DNA of 64,000 nucleotides, taken from assembly GCA_004009845.1 (NCBI GenBank), contig RMBW01000040.1, forward strand, positions 1 through 64,000, in the 5' to 3' direction. Shown here in pieces: positions 14,857-27,236 of the stretch. The DNA comes from Davidsoniella eucalypti (taxonomy: Eukaryota > Ascomycota > Sordariomycetes > Microascales > Ceratocystidaceae). Position 1 is the first letter of the stretch. Each line of letters begins with the position of its first letter. The notes beneath the pieces were generated by a model. The model searched no databases. It had not been told where the DNA came from and was given only the letters and a program-made list of their open reading frames with translations. The translations under genes and the position numbers were made by a program.

Positions 14857-17800
14857 TAAGAAGGGAAAAAATCGGATGGCTGGGAAACACCAAAAGAGAC
14901 ATAGTGCTGTAGTAGCTGCTAGGCCCAGAAAAGGCTTAATGCGTGGCCTGTTACTTGCAAGACAAAGGAAGTGCCCTCACTGGAAACTACATAACAAAGC
15001 ACAGTACTGAAGTGCACTAAACGCAGAAGCGTAGAAGCGTGAAAGAGACATCACATGCATGCGTTCGGCTCGCATCCTCCGCCATTCCTATCTCCTACCT
15101 TGGGGCAACCAGATGATCATCAAGTTTGAATGTCCGCGCTTTGTAAAGCGGTGAGAGGACACAGCCATGACTGCAGTAGCATCTGGCTTGCTTAGTAAGA
15201 CGGTTGCTCTCATGACGAGCCAATATACACGTTCTAGAAGAACATCAAGTGTCGGTCTTCTATCACAATAACAGCTTCCGCCATTTTTAACTAATAATAC
15301 AACCGCACAGCACATTTATAAGCTATTGTACATCTATTAAATTGCCTTGCGTTGGCTTGCTCACTACGACTAGATATCATAGTGGCTATCGATTCCTTCA
15401 AGCCGCAGTTTTCGCACCTTGCGTAGGCGAACCTCTTAGGGTTTGCATACATGCGTGTTAACTAGGGTCTATAGTGGCTGGGAATGGAAATCGAAAATTG
15501 ACGTCCCTGTTCTGAGACTTCCGACTATTGACAAACGAACCAGAGCCTGTCATCGTGATCCTCCCTCCTGAGAGAGGAGCTGATGATCTCCAGCGTACCC
15601 TGCGTTTGTTCTTCCAGGCGCAGGCCATCAAAAGCTACGATTCGCCACAGCGTCTTTCTTGGCCTTCTTGTGAGCCTTCCAACGAAAGAACCGTCTAGCC
15701 ACCCTGGCAAGTTGGTACATAGCGAGCGACTTTGTCGGTAAGCTAGTCCTAAGAGATACTCACATATCCATACGTAAATGCATGCAAAGAGAAGAAACTA
15801 CATACTTCTCTCTCGACAGTGACAGGTCCAGTGGACAGCTCGCCAAACAAGCATACGAAACGGCCCACTAAAGCAAATATAGTAAGTAATCGACCGCCGG
15901 ATACCGAAAACAGTAACAGTAAGACAAGATAGGGAACATGAAGAAGCAGATGGGAAAAAAATGACGAGGGGTTGGGCTGTGATTCTGATCGGTGATGCCT
16001 CTTTGTATTTCTTTCATCTTGGCCTAGCTGCATATGCACATGTACTAGGAAGATAGCACCGGCTTGAGATGAAAACTGCGTGTCGAATCGGCATCCAATA
16101 CAGCTGAGGAGGAACCCTTTTTACTATCTGTAATTAATTATCTGACTCTAAAGCCTAGTCTTGACCGCCCGTCTGGACATTGGCTGCGTAGGACATCCGC
16201 GCAGCAAGCCACGGAACAATATGCAGTAGAAACGATGTTGTCTGGATTTCCAAGTCCAAGACGGTGGCGATGGAATGTCTCCGTTGGATATACATATGTA
16301 GGTTGAGCCTCCTGATATATGTAGTTGTGCGGTAATCGCGCCACAATAGAACACATAGCATATACAACTACATAGTATTGCTTACTGCGGTATGGCTTAA
16401 TCTCGGGATTTTTCTATTCTCTGTGAAATCGTACATGTGTGAGTGGGGAGATCAAGCTCCATATCTGCAACGTACTACTGAACACCGTAACAACAAGATG
16501 GTCGGCTTCGTCCATAAACTACATAGTACATATAGCTTTGCTCTGAAATACCAAGCATTGGCTAATATATCAGCGGGCGCATTGCTGCTACAAAAACTAA
16601 CCCGAAATTGTTCCTGTACCCCACTAAAGACGACGCGAGCTTTGCTGACCGCCTTCTTGAACCTTTTGTCTCTTGGTGCCCGAATCACTGAAACATGGAA
16701 TAATAATGCAAGAAGAGAATAGGCCGAAGAGGATGCAAATTACTGGATTTGATGTCACAATCCGGCAAAAAGCTACCCATAAGTTACCGTTTGCTTAAGC
16801 CTGTCGGTCTATCTTGGACCAGTTCCCCTCTTGTTCCCTCCTAAGCAAACAATCGGCAAAATAGGAAAATCAAGATACTCTGATATGTGGCACCAATTAT
16901 GCTACAAATACATCCTAAGTACCAAAGTACCAAAATTCAAGCTGACCAAGAGGTAAAAGCATGAACCGAAGTAAAAAACCCCGTTTCACTTATAGTGCGG
17001 GTGACATCACACGCTATTACTGTCAACGACAACTCACGCGCACAAGTCGCCATGCGGACTTTTATTGCTGCGTTATAGACAATACCGATGTTAATATGCT
17101 AAATGTATACACACATATATGTGACAGTCAGTAATTCACACCAGTTGTCAGCTATGACCGAATCCGTCGGTGTGCAAGTGCGACAACACCGCTCAGGTTC
17201 AGACCATGTGCCAAGCTTAATTTGGCAATACTAGGCCGTCTGCTAATATATCACTGTATCTTATTATCGAGCTTTTTATACGGCGGCAATGGCGCTGCAA
17301 TGCACGGTGCGGCAGCCGTGATTCTTATAAAATCCGAGTCCAAGCTATATACCGTCAATACATACACATACATCATCACTCTCGTCTCGCTACCAGCCTT
17401 GCTAGCAGGAGAGCAGGAGGGACCCAAAAGAGAAACATGTCTTGAGCTGATGTTCACATCTGTCCTGTATCAATCAGGAAGAACAAAATGACAGAGAGTA
17501 AAAATATACTGGAACAAATGCAGGGCAGTGGCGCGATGAGGGTTGCAGTTTCCCATCTTCGCTTGTACTGCGACTTCAAAACGAATCAAGTGGTGAAATC
17601 GGATGCCACTTGCATACATATCTGTACATTGTATATATGTCTTCTTTCCAGCTCCATCGCTAGGCAGTGCCTGCCTAGTAGGGCAGCCCGGTGTCATCTG
17701 TAACAATGGCATATTGGCGTCCGACTGGATGGCTCGCAGTATAGAACCCAAGAATATCGCAGCATTATAAGCATAAGATGCGACTACTACCACTATTTGT

Positions 17801-19551
17801 GCAAATCAGGGTTGCTTTTCTGTGGTCTGCTTATATGCAGGCTAGACTATGACTGCCAACAAACACTACTCATAACATGATGCGGTATGTAGTAAGGTCT
17901 TGTTACGTAGCATCTACGCAGTATAAGTCAAGGCGGTAAACAGCCATCATATAGTCGGAGCCGGTCTAGATTGTCAGCTTTTCACCACCAGCGCATATCA
18001 CACCTCAAGACGGCATCTACACCCTGTTTATCAATACATTATTTACACACTAACAGCCTCACCCCCATGGCCACACATATATGTACAATATATATGTGTA
18101 CATATGTAATACGTACGAGCTGAAACAGTACAAAAGCTGCCCATAGATAACAAGTCCTATGCATCTTTTACACGATAGATGGCATCTGCAAGTCAGTACA
18201 AGCATCACAGACCGACCTTTCAGTCTCGGCAGCTAGCTAGATAGTTGACCTTTCGAGCAGCACCATAGCAACAAGAAAACAAGAGAATAGAGAAACGTCC
18301 GTACGTACATATAAAACACCGCTCCGGGCGGAGGAGCAAGAATTGTCGGGATGAAAGCCTGTGCCAATGCAGGGGAAACAACCTGCAATATCAAAAGAAA
18401 CATATCAATTGACAAGAACAAAAGGGCACTGGCAACAGAAGAGGAATAGCACACCACCACTAGCACGAATAGAAAGGAAGGAAGCATTGTGCATGAAGGC
18501 CCACTTGGTATCATCCATGGAATTCCTAGCCCACCATGGTTGTACGGAATGCTGCCAACGCTAATGTGTATTCTTCAAGTAGACGGAAGACGTTCTTCTT
18601 CTGGAATGGCATGAACAGAAACTCTGAACATAATAAGGCGGTCAAGCAATTCATGGCAAATAGTCTTAGCATTTGGCGGGGGTCATAGAAAGAGGGTTCC
18701 TTGAACAGGGGCAAAACGAAAAAGCGATAAAAACAAGGGTACAATGCTCCTGTTACCAAGCCTTTGTTTATAGCCTTTCGACTACTAGGTTCTTAGCTAA
18801 AGCTTCATGCTATGCTATCAATTTCGAAGTTCATAAGCCCTAAGCTAGCGGACGATCTCTACGCGGGATCGACGACGGCGGCCACTAAGAAAGATCCTAA
18901 GTATGCCTCACTATTAAGCTGATGACCGACTTTTCAACCTCTATGGTCTTCGATTTTCGTGCTTTGCCCTCGTTACAGGAAAGAAGGAGTCGTATAGTAA
19001 GCATCCAAGCATGGTCTACAGACTTGAATTCTGATTTCTCGAAAAAGGACATAGCTACTGTCAAACAATTATTGGTTACTAGCCATAAAGAATAATAAAA
19101 ATGAAATGACAGCTCGAAGAACACATATTAGGCCAAGTTCAGAAGCTTCTGTGGGAAGGATCAACGTTCCAACCCAGCCCCTTACATCCTATCTCATCCA
19201 CCCTTGCTTACTGAACGATCGATTATAACTAGTGGGAAAATAAATGATAAAATAAAGATAGTCAGGTCTATTATCATTTTCTTTCTGTATCAGGCTTCAA
19301 ATAAGAAAGCACAAGAACTAGAAATTGCCCTGTTTTCTCTTATAAACCGCCACCGGTCTTTTATCAGGATACCGTCCTGATATTATACACTGATATCTCA
19401 GGAACTGGTCCGTAACGCATTTTCTTTCCCCCTGGGACGGGAAACAATCAAGGGGCACATGGAGTCAAGGTGTTTACTATGCATTTCCAACTAAAGCTTT
19501 TTGTTCTCTTGTTCGTAGTCTCATTATTTAGGGGCTTTGAGAATGGGCTTT

Positions 19552-19587
<36 letters not shown>

Positions 19588-22500
19588 GACTTGATGCCCA
19601 ACCTCGCTATTTTTGATATTCGTCTAATTTACTGTAAACAAATAAAACGAAGTCGACTACGAAATTCCAGTTCATGCATTGTCTGTGTAGTAACATGGGA
19701 CGATAACGAGGGTATGACAGGCGCCCTTGTACCATGTATCTAGGACTTATAGAATAAAAGAAAATACGTCTGTACATACATTACATATAGAAACAGTGGT
19801 TATCATAGTTACTGGATCATACTTGATTGAACCAATGACAATTTATCTATAAGGACTACTACTACTCTAACAACTATATTGGCTCATATACTAAGCGATA
19901 TAACAAATGCTAAGTTGAGTCTTTAGCATGATTAACTCTAAGATACCGCCAAACTAAGCCTCTCTATTGTCCAGCTGTCAGAAAGCATGTAACTAATATA
20001 TATCCACCGTATTCCCGTCTAACAGGGACTTGACGGCGGCTTCGTTCCAGTTCCAGAACACATAATGGCAATATTGGTTCTTCTTTTCTAAGATTGGTTC
20101 CGTAATTCGGTTTAGTCATCCCCTTCTTTGTGAGCTTCCTCTTTAAAAGTGGGTAACTATCTTAATTATAGCAGGACTTAGATTCGTCACTTGTTATATA
20201 GGCAGAAATGTCTAGAATAATATCCAGACCGTCTGGAGTTAAACAATCAAAGTCATTCCATGTTCCATGCAAAACGTAACCTCATCTAGTATCCAGTCCT
20301 GCTCTTTGTTGCCTTTTCGGCTCTGTCATCCGTTCTAAGGTTCGGCATACCCGGAGGCCTCGGCTCGCCCTTCACATAGCATTGCATCTTCACTCTGCAG
20401 AAACTCTGCAGATTGATGCTTGACAGGGCGACGACGAACCAGGTTCCTGAGGGACGTGTATACACGGTTATTGTATGTATTGGTGCTCTCAGTCGTATAT
20501 ATATATACAGCGCATGCATATACAATTGCCTCGTGAACCGAATGTTATTGTTTACTTGCTACGTTGATAATGGTCCTCTTAACTCCAGTACTAATATATA
20601 GGCTGTAAATCAAGTTACAATGTTACGCCACTGAGTCGAGTGGGATCACCAACGAACAGATTGTATTAGTACCCACATACAATCTATTTAAATTTTGAAC
20701 GTATCGAGACTAGTAGTCTTTGAAAAGACCGCCTACTTGCCATCTATGATGCAATATAATGTACACGACAACAGATACAAAGAAACCAATATATTTTAAC
20801 CTCAAGGATCTAGTATCACTGCTCTATTACAAGTCCCGCAAGCATGTGAAGTGGAACTTGGGCAGCAAGAACATAATGTTGACAAAGGAGGATATGATAT
20901 GTATTTGACCGCGGGGCAAAGGGTTTCAATCCCTCGGTCCTTGTTTTTTTTCTCTTGTACGTTTTGGGGTATTGCTCACGGTTTTCTGGTCCTCGTTTGG
21001 CCTCGCCTCATCCTGTAACATCAAATATGGCTAAGAATCTAGTAACTTTGAATCCTCAGGTACTAGGGTGGGGGGTTATAATGATGGTTAGATGGGGGAA
21101 GACCTGAATCAATTATGGTGAAAGTGCCTTGTTGATTTTACACTCTGTGCATCGTATCTTCCTTTCTAGTTTTCGCAAGATTAAGTAACATGTATGTAGT
21201 GAATGAGCTGTCAAGGGTATCTTGGGGGCTCAATAACAACAGTAGAACACAAGACAATAGAAGGATTTATTCATTCGATTTTGTGCTTCTATTTGGTAGG
21301 TTCTTGCGGGATGACAATCAGTCTAGTGCTGCACTAGTGGCTGAGCTTTTGCAGGCTATTACCATACTAACAATCCGTTTTCTTAAGATGTAGTCAGCAG
21401 TAAAATGCAAAGTAGTTGTGTACATGTTTTAACGTTTCTCAGACCGATACTCTTAATTTTCCGATCCATTTTACTGCTTCAGTGTCCAATTTTGCCATTG
21501 ATATTTACTGGTCTATTTGCAACGCCAAAATAATTTAGTCCAAAGTTCAGCCACAACGATTCAAGGGACACTCCATAGCACAGATGCTATTCTAGCGGTT
21601 GTGCACCAAGCCAGGCGTGATATTAGCTTCGACGCTATTTGTATCACAAGCAATATATAGTACATATCAATGATACCCAGAGAAGCCTCATCTGGAGGCG
21701 GTGAGGTAGGTTCCACAGTGTCATCATTCTATCCTTTTATGCAGCAATGTGACCAAAGCCGGGGGAGAGGTAACGTTCTGAGGTCAGGCCCTTTTTCTGC
21801 ATAAATCCGAGTTGTGCATCTTGGAAATACCGGCAAATTACATGAAATAAAGAACAGCTCAAGCAAGTGAATAAAGTAACTACGGCTGCAGAGTCGACAA
21901 CCACATGGCGATCATTGCGGTGATAGTGCGAGATGCAATAAGTAGCCCATTCTGGCAATACAGCATTGCTTTACTTTCGCCTGCACAGCCGGGTTTTTCT
22001 AGCTCAAGTGATGCTTTCGTACTTTTTTGCTTTTTTTTCATTTCATGTATATTGTCTCAGTACTATGTCATGTTTAATGGAGAACTTTCTTGCCCCTTGG
22101 CCAAAGTGTTCATCCGCCTATGTTAATCCTGGCGATACTTAACGCTTGCTATCTAACCGTTATCATTAAGGTAGAAGTTACAAAAAGGCGGATGATAATG
22201 ATGATGCAATAATGAAGCTTTGACAAATATTCGAAACTAAACAAACAGGCCTTTTATAAACAAACAACATTGAGACTGACAGGTAGTTAGTTGTTTGAGA
22301 TGTGAGGGAAAAAAAGTGCGAAACAGACAAATATGTTAACCCTAACCGTGACTAAAATATCACCGACCTTGTATAGTTATTTTATTTTTTTCAAATATTT
22401 TTCTTGAATGACTCGGTATTTGATACAATATTTTTTTGCTATCGGAAGATCCAACAACAACGTCCCGGCTGATCAAACAACTTTGATATCTTATCTAGAC

Positions 22501-25100
22501 CTCTATCAACCATCATAGCCTGTTTTTTCTTGATTTGCTTGGCAATCACATATAGTCTCATGTCGTAACGGAAGCTAGAGAAGCCGAAATCTTGTATGGC
22601 CGGTATCAGTTTTTTTAATTTTTTTATTAAATGCGAAGAATTTCTAAAAACCACCCAAGAGCCAAACTGGTTTAACACGAAAACATGATTGGGAATAGGG
22701 TGACTGTGCGTTTTTGATGCTACGTTAGAAATCGGCCTGACTGGACTGGTATTTTTCGATTGTTACTTCTGCAGAAAGTAGTTGTAGCCGCCGAGCTATG
22801 AGATATTTAACAGTAATTGCTAGTCAACAGGGCTTATAGGTATTATCCTATTTAGGGAGGTACTGTTTTCTTCGACTCAATAATTCGTTTTTTTCTTTCT
22901 TTCTTTGGCGCGAGTTTGTGTTTAGATACAAGTTGTCTGTGCATCCCTTCTAGGCTTTTGCGATACTGATGCTACATGTAGAAGAAAAAAGGAAGAAAGA
23001 AAGGAATCGACCAAGAAACCTCCATAGAAAGAAAGGCCTTTCGTCTTGGCGATGAAGGCGCAAGTGGCGGCACGGCCGTTGTTACAATAGCCCTGAAGAT
23101 CATGCTCTGGGTCATGACGATGGTTGACTACAGTTTACCCCTCCATATTGTACACCAGAGAAGAGCGAAAAAAAGATCCCTTGAAAACGCAGGTATAAAT
23201 ACAGGCAGCGATGCATCTAGCCGGATTACAAGAAGATATCGCATACCGCCCTGGTGTGACAGGAGACTCTGTCATGTATGTACGTACAAGTAGCAGACAA
23301 TGCGGCGTGTGAATACTACGAATACCACAGCTGGTTGTGCACTATGGGCGGACATAACTGTTTCCTATTCGGTGTGGGCTGGGGCTTCTCTGGAGCCGCT
23401 GACTGGTTTATCAAGCGCCGCAACCATGGTGTGGGTGTTTTTTATTTGTTTTTTATTCATTTTTATAAAGGTGGAAATGGAGCTTCGATAGCAGATACAC
23501 AGATACACAGCCCTGAACTGATACTAGTATACAATGTAAGGTGCTAGTCAACATGTATTCGTACGCCTTGGCCTATGAACACAGCACGGGCTGTCTGGTA
23601 ATGGTCACGTTTCCCATTTCCCCGTTTCTGTTCTACCTAGTCCCTTATTTTCAGCTGTGACGTCTGGTGGATTGATACCAATCTGACCTCATACTTCGTA
23701 CTTGGTGCAAAAGCGAGAAGGCTGTGTTTCGTTAGGCTGTAGACAAAGCCAAGTCTCGCCCGACACGTGACTTTAAGCTGCACCCTTAAGCTCTAGAGGC
23801 GTATCTGTATATGGCGGGCTTTAACGTTACCAATGAACTACAGATAAGCCGCGGGAGAACAATGCGCTCTAAACAAACCGGGCTCTGTAAGGTGATGTTT
23901 CGTTTTGAATTGTGTTTGCATGTCTAGGCTGAATGTAGATAGATAGACAGACCGCACAGAAGAAGAAAGTCTTAAAGGTCCCGGTCCTAATAACCAGATA
24001 CAGCCAAGGAGAACCAGTTCTGGAAGCGCGACCTCCTTGGTCGTTGACTTTATCGATGGCTCCCCCTCAACTCCCTCTGGTTCCGAGTCGAGAGTTGCTG
24101 GCGCATTGATTTATGTATGTATTAGCAAGTTGAGTGACTTTCCCGTCTCGCCTCCACATGCATATACAGCCGGCCAGCTGGCTATCACGACTATCATGGC
24201 CATCTAGATTGAGCAGCCGTGAAGCCGACAGCTGGTCATATTGGCTGATGGCGACTTTATTGCATTGGTTCTGCAGCATGCTGTGACAGTCTCGTATCGA
24301 CCGATGAAGCAAATGCGGCTGTTGTGGTGACGATGCATGGTGGTGATTTTCGAATAGCGGTGGTCTGCAAAAGAAAAGAAACAGCACTTCTTTGCGGTTT
24401 TTTAGCCTGGGTTGTTCGTTCCGTGGCTTCCAGAATTTATGGAGGCTTGTAAAGCTTTAGTGGCGAAACATAGAGGATGACGGAATTGCTCATCGCTCCG
24501 AATTATTTGCCAAACTCCGCTCTGGGCGACGCTATACATAGCACAGCTAAAATACTCATTTATCTAGCCAAAGGACCGCAGAGACAGCGAGATCTCAAGT
24601 TAAGCAGAAAATCTCGACGAGGAGGACAAAGGTAAAATTCGCAAAAAAGGACCGCCGTTATGCATCTTAGGGGGGCCTTTGTGCGCTGTAGAGAAACCCG
24701 TACGCTGTAAAGTGTTTGTGTCCCGTATAAGAAAAAAAGAAAGAAATAAATAAAGAAATAAATGAAAAGGCCAAAATAATACATACAGTGGTTCTCCTGT
24801 GAAGCACTGCAAACGAGCAAACGAGCAAACCCCCGCCGAAGAACAGCAAGAGCTAGTGATTAATTGGCTCGCATTTTATTGATTTTGCTTTCCTAGCCAC
24901 CCCTTAACAAATATCTTGTTTTGATATACCGTTGACAAAATCCGGATATTTTTCCCTGGTATACCACATCGATTTTTTTTGTGCGTGCATAAGAGCTATC
25001 TCGTTGACTTTGCAACTACCTTCGATAGAGTTGATATTGTCTGTATCTTATACTGGACTTGCTCTAACTTTAAGTTTTGGCTCCATCATTCTAAATCTGC
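14857..25100. other. Gene desert
   Basis: About 10 kb without a recognised gene. It contains a 28-nt T tract at 19557-19584, a near-palindromic AT stretch at about 18073-18098, complementary TTTC/GAAA tracts near 22890 and 22990, and a short hairpin followed by a T8 run at 20907-20951. A coding-like fragment without a start codon lies near 15508-15699 (+). None can be assigned to a family. Confidence 0.55.
19557..19584 (+). repeat. 28-nt poly-T tract
   Basis: An uninterrupted run of 28 T followed by ACAG. It looks like a strong polypyrimidine tract with a 3' splice site, but no coding exon is visible downstream. It could also be the reverse complement of an old poly-A tail. Confidence 0.8.
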
Positions 25101-25137
25101 AACAACAATAACAGCAACTACCATCTAACCGTTGATA

Positions 25138-25937
25138 CTGCGCCTGCGCACAATTGAAAAAAAGAGGAAAAAAACGCCCCATCTCACTTCACTGCCTCTA
25201 ACTCTTTATTTATCTGGGCAGCTTCCCAATTCTGCTGCTGTTGCCTGTTGCTTCTTCCAACACTAAGTGCACTTTATATTTCTTTCTTATCCCCTCCTTC
25301 CTATAACTTCAGCCTCCAAGATCTACGCATTATATATTACATACAACTAGGCATTCGTATATGTATATCTCATTCTCTCCTGCTGTCCTGCTCTTCTGTC
25401 GCCAGAATCCCCCATAAACACTTAGTCTGAACTTCGCCCAATCCTGCAGACCGGTTACCTTCTGTTCTCTAGCCGATTGAACCTCGCCAGCACCTTAGCG
25501 TGGAAACAACCCCCGGATCGTCACCCAGCACTGTTGAGCCATAAACAACAATTCAGTGTGCCAGGTCCAGCAAACAAACAATCCCGACCCGCTGTGGCCG
25601 CCTGACGCTGCATTAAAATTGACCCAAGTCCGCTGTAATTACATTCGCGTTACCTCACAGAGCCTACCCGCCATTGTTTTTGTTGGCTTTATTGTTTTCA
25701 CACTTTTGTACAAAAGCAGCTTGTCATCCCTTCGCACTAGCCCACGCTCTTTGCGTTTTCTCTTACACGCCTCTTATTACAAAGTAAAAGCACGGCCTGT
25801 CGTATCTTGGTCGCAAGTTGGCTTTGTTTCCTATTACTATCTCCGGCGGTCTCTTATTTCTCCTGCCATCTGCCATCTACCATCTACCGTCCACCTCTCC
25901 TCCTACCTCTTTGTCTTAACCCTCTCACTCGTGCACA
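25138..25937 (+). promoter_or_regulatory. Pyrimidine-rich leader of the Ser-rich gene
   Basis: About 800 nt upstream of the ATG at 25938 is strongly C/T-rich with many CTTC and CTCC clusters. Such tracts are common upstream of highly transcribed fungal genes. Several overlapping open frames here are best read as products of the low stop-codon content of C/T-rich DNA. A 5'-UTR intron is possible but cannot be fixed by eye. Confidence 0.4.
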
Positions 25938-27236
25938 ATGGCTGCTGTCCACGCCAGAATACACCGGAACCGCAGCAGCCGTACAAGCGGCCGGCCCATC
26001 ATCAAGCGAGCCTCGCACTCAGAGAAGGGCTCGTTCGACCTGGACCGCAGCTGGGAGGACCAGATTCACTACGAAGCCCATGGCTGGGGCTCTTCCCGCA
26101 ACAACAGCCACAGCTTCGATATACCAGACTACGCCGCCATCACCACTTCTAGCGCCAACAGAGAAACTATCTACAACAACCCCATCGCCGAGTCGCCCGA
26201 TGCGGGCGGCTTCGGTCTGTCACAGTCGCCCTTTGGTACCACCAGTCACAAGCACGCCTACCATCACTCCGACCCCCCAAGACTGACGACCTTGCCGCGC
26301 AGCACACACTACACTGCCCATGGCCGCAGTGTTTCGTGCACATCGCATGTTAGCATCAACGCCAGCCGGTCCGGCTCGTTTGTGCACCCCTTCCAGCAGA
26401 CTCCGCGCACTTCGTCACCACCACTCTTTGTACCAACCCAGCAGCCCGAGAAGTCGCCCTCTTTGCGTGACTACTCGCCCACAATTGCTGAGCACGAAGA
26501 TGAGCCATACCCGTCTGGCCTGGCTTGCCGGTCCTCATCTGTGGGTGCCTCTGGCATCAATGCCAGATCCTCACTGGACCACACACCATTGACCTACCAC
26601 AACTCGCGCATCCCACACTCTATCCTCACGCCTAGTCGCTCTGAGGTGCCTATCTCTTCGGCTTTGGACTCGCCTTCCTCCATTGTCCCTATTCTACGGA
26701 CTCCAACAACTGCCAGCACCACTGCCATGACACCAAAGCGCTCGTCTCTGGATATGACTTTCCGCCGCCGTTCGCGGTCCGAAGTTGACACCTTCACACA
26801 ACAGGAGACCATCAACGAAGCTCGTCGCCGCTTTGCTGAGAAGGAACGGGTCAAGAATGAAAAGTACGCACGTGCACAGACCGAGAAGCGCGAGCGCGAA
26901 GCTACTAAGGAGGCTATCAAGTTCGAAAAGGCCCAGCACAAGAAGGCCGCATCAGCTACTGGCTCGGCCCGCAACAGCTATGAGCTGATTGCTTCGGCCC
27001 GCCGCAGTACGAGCGGTAGTGCTGATGCTGAGAAGCCTGCCGATCTGGCTTTCGCCGCCAACAACTATGACAACACCACTCCCGGCGTTGAGCCTACCGA
27101 CGACGCCGAGTCTGCGTGCGCCGATGTTCATGCGTCGCCGCATCGTATCTATACTGTGAAGAAGCGCACACAGTCGACCTGGACCGCCTTTATCCTCTGG
27201 ATCCGCACCAAGCTCTTCAAGATCGGCCGTCGTTGA
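25938..27236 (+). CDS. Ser-rich coiled-coil protein with conserved-looking C-terminal Trp motif, function unknown
   Basis: Single-exon protein of 432 residues. The ATG sits in a good fungal context (CACAATGGCT) after a long C/T-rich leader. Residues 1-280 are low-complexity, rich in Ser/Thr/Pro/His, with repeated RSSL/RSS-type basophilic phospho-site contexts (around 198-213 and 268-281). Residues about 285-338 are a highly charged Lys/Glu/Arg heptad-like segment, predicted coiled coil. A second Ser/Ala-rich linker follows. The last 18 residues form an amphipathic Trp/Phe/basic motif (WTAFILWIRTKLFKIGRR, 415-432). From memory, a similar tryptophan/basic tail closes several uncharacterised fungal proteins; it could bind membrane or a partner. 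No enzyme domain is visible. Codon use favours C/G in third position, which supports a real gene. A cytoskeletal, cortical or signalling adaptor is only a guess. Confidence 0.75.
   Translation: MAAVHARIHRNRSSRTSGRPIIKRASHSEKGSFDLDRSWEDQIHYEAHGWGSSRNNSHSFDIPDYAAITTSSANRETIYNNPIAESPDAGGFGLSQSPFGTTSHKHAYHHSDPPRLTTLPRSTHYTAHGRSVSCTSHVSINASRSGSFVHPFQQTPRTSSPPLFVPTQQPEKSPSLRDYSPTIAEHEDEPYPSGLACRSSSVGASGINARSSLDHTPLTYHNSRIPHSILTPSRSEVPISSALDSPSSIVPILRTPTTASTTAMTPKRSSLDMTFRRRSRSEVDTFTQQETINEARRRFAEKERVKNEKYARAQTEKREREATKEAIKFEKAQHKKAASATGSARNSYELIASARRSTSGSADAEKPADLAFAANNYDNTTPGVEPTDDAESACADVHASPHRIYTVKKRTQSTWTAFILWIRTKLFKIGRR

Noticed and set aside
22439..22678. Minus-strand 79-codon frame with Lys-rich, coherent-looking sequence
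   Set aside because: No start context, no extension into neighbouring exons and no family recognised.
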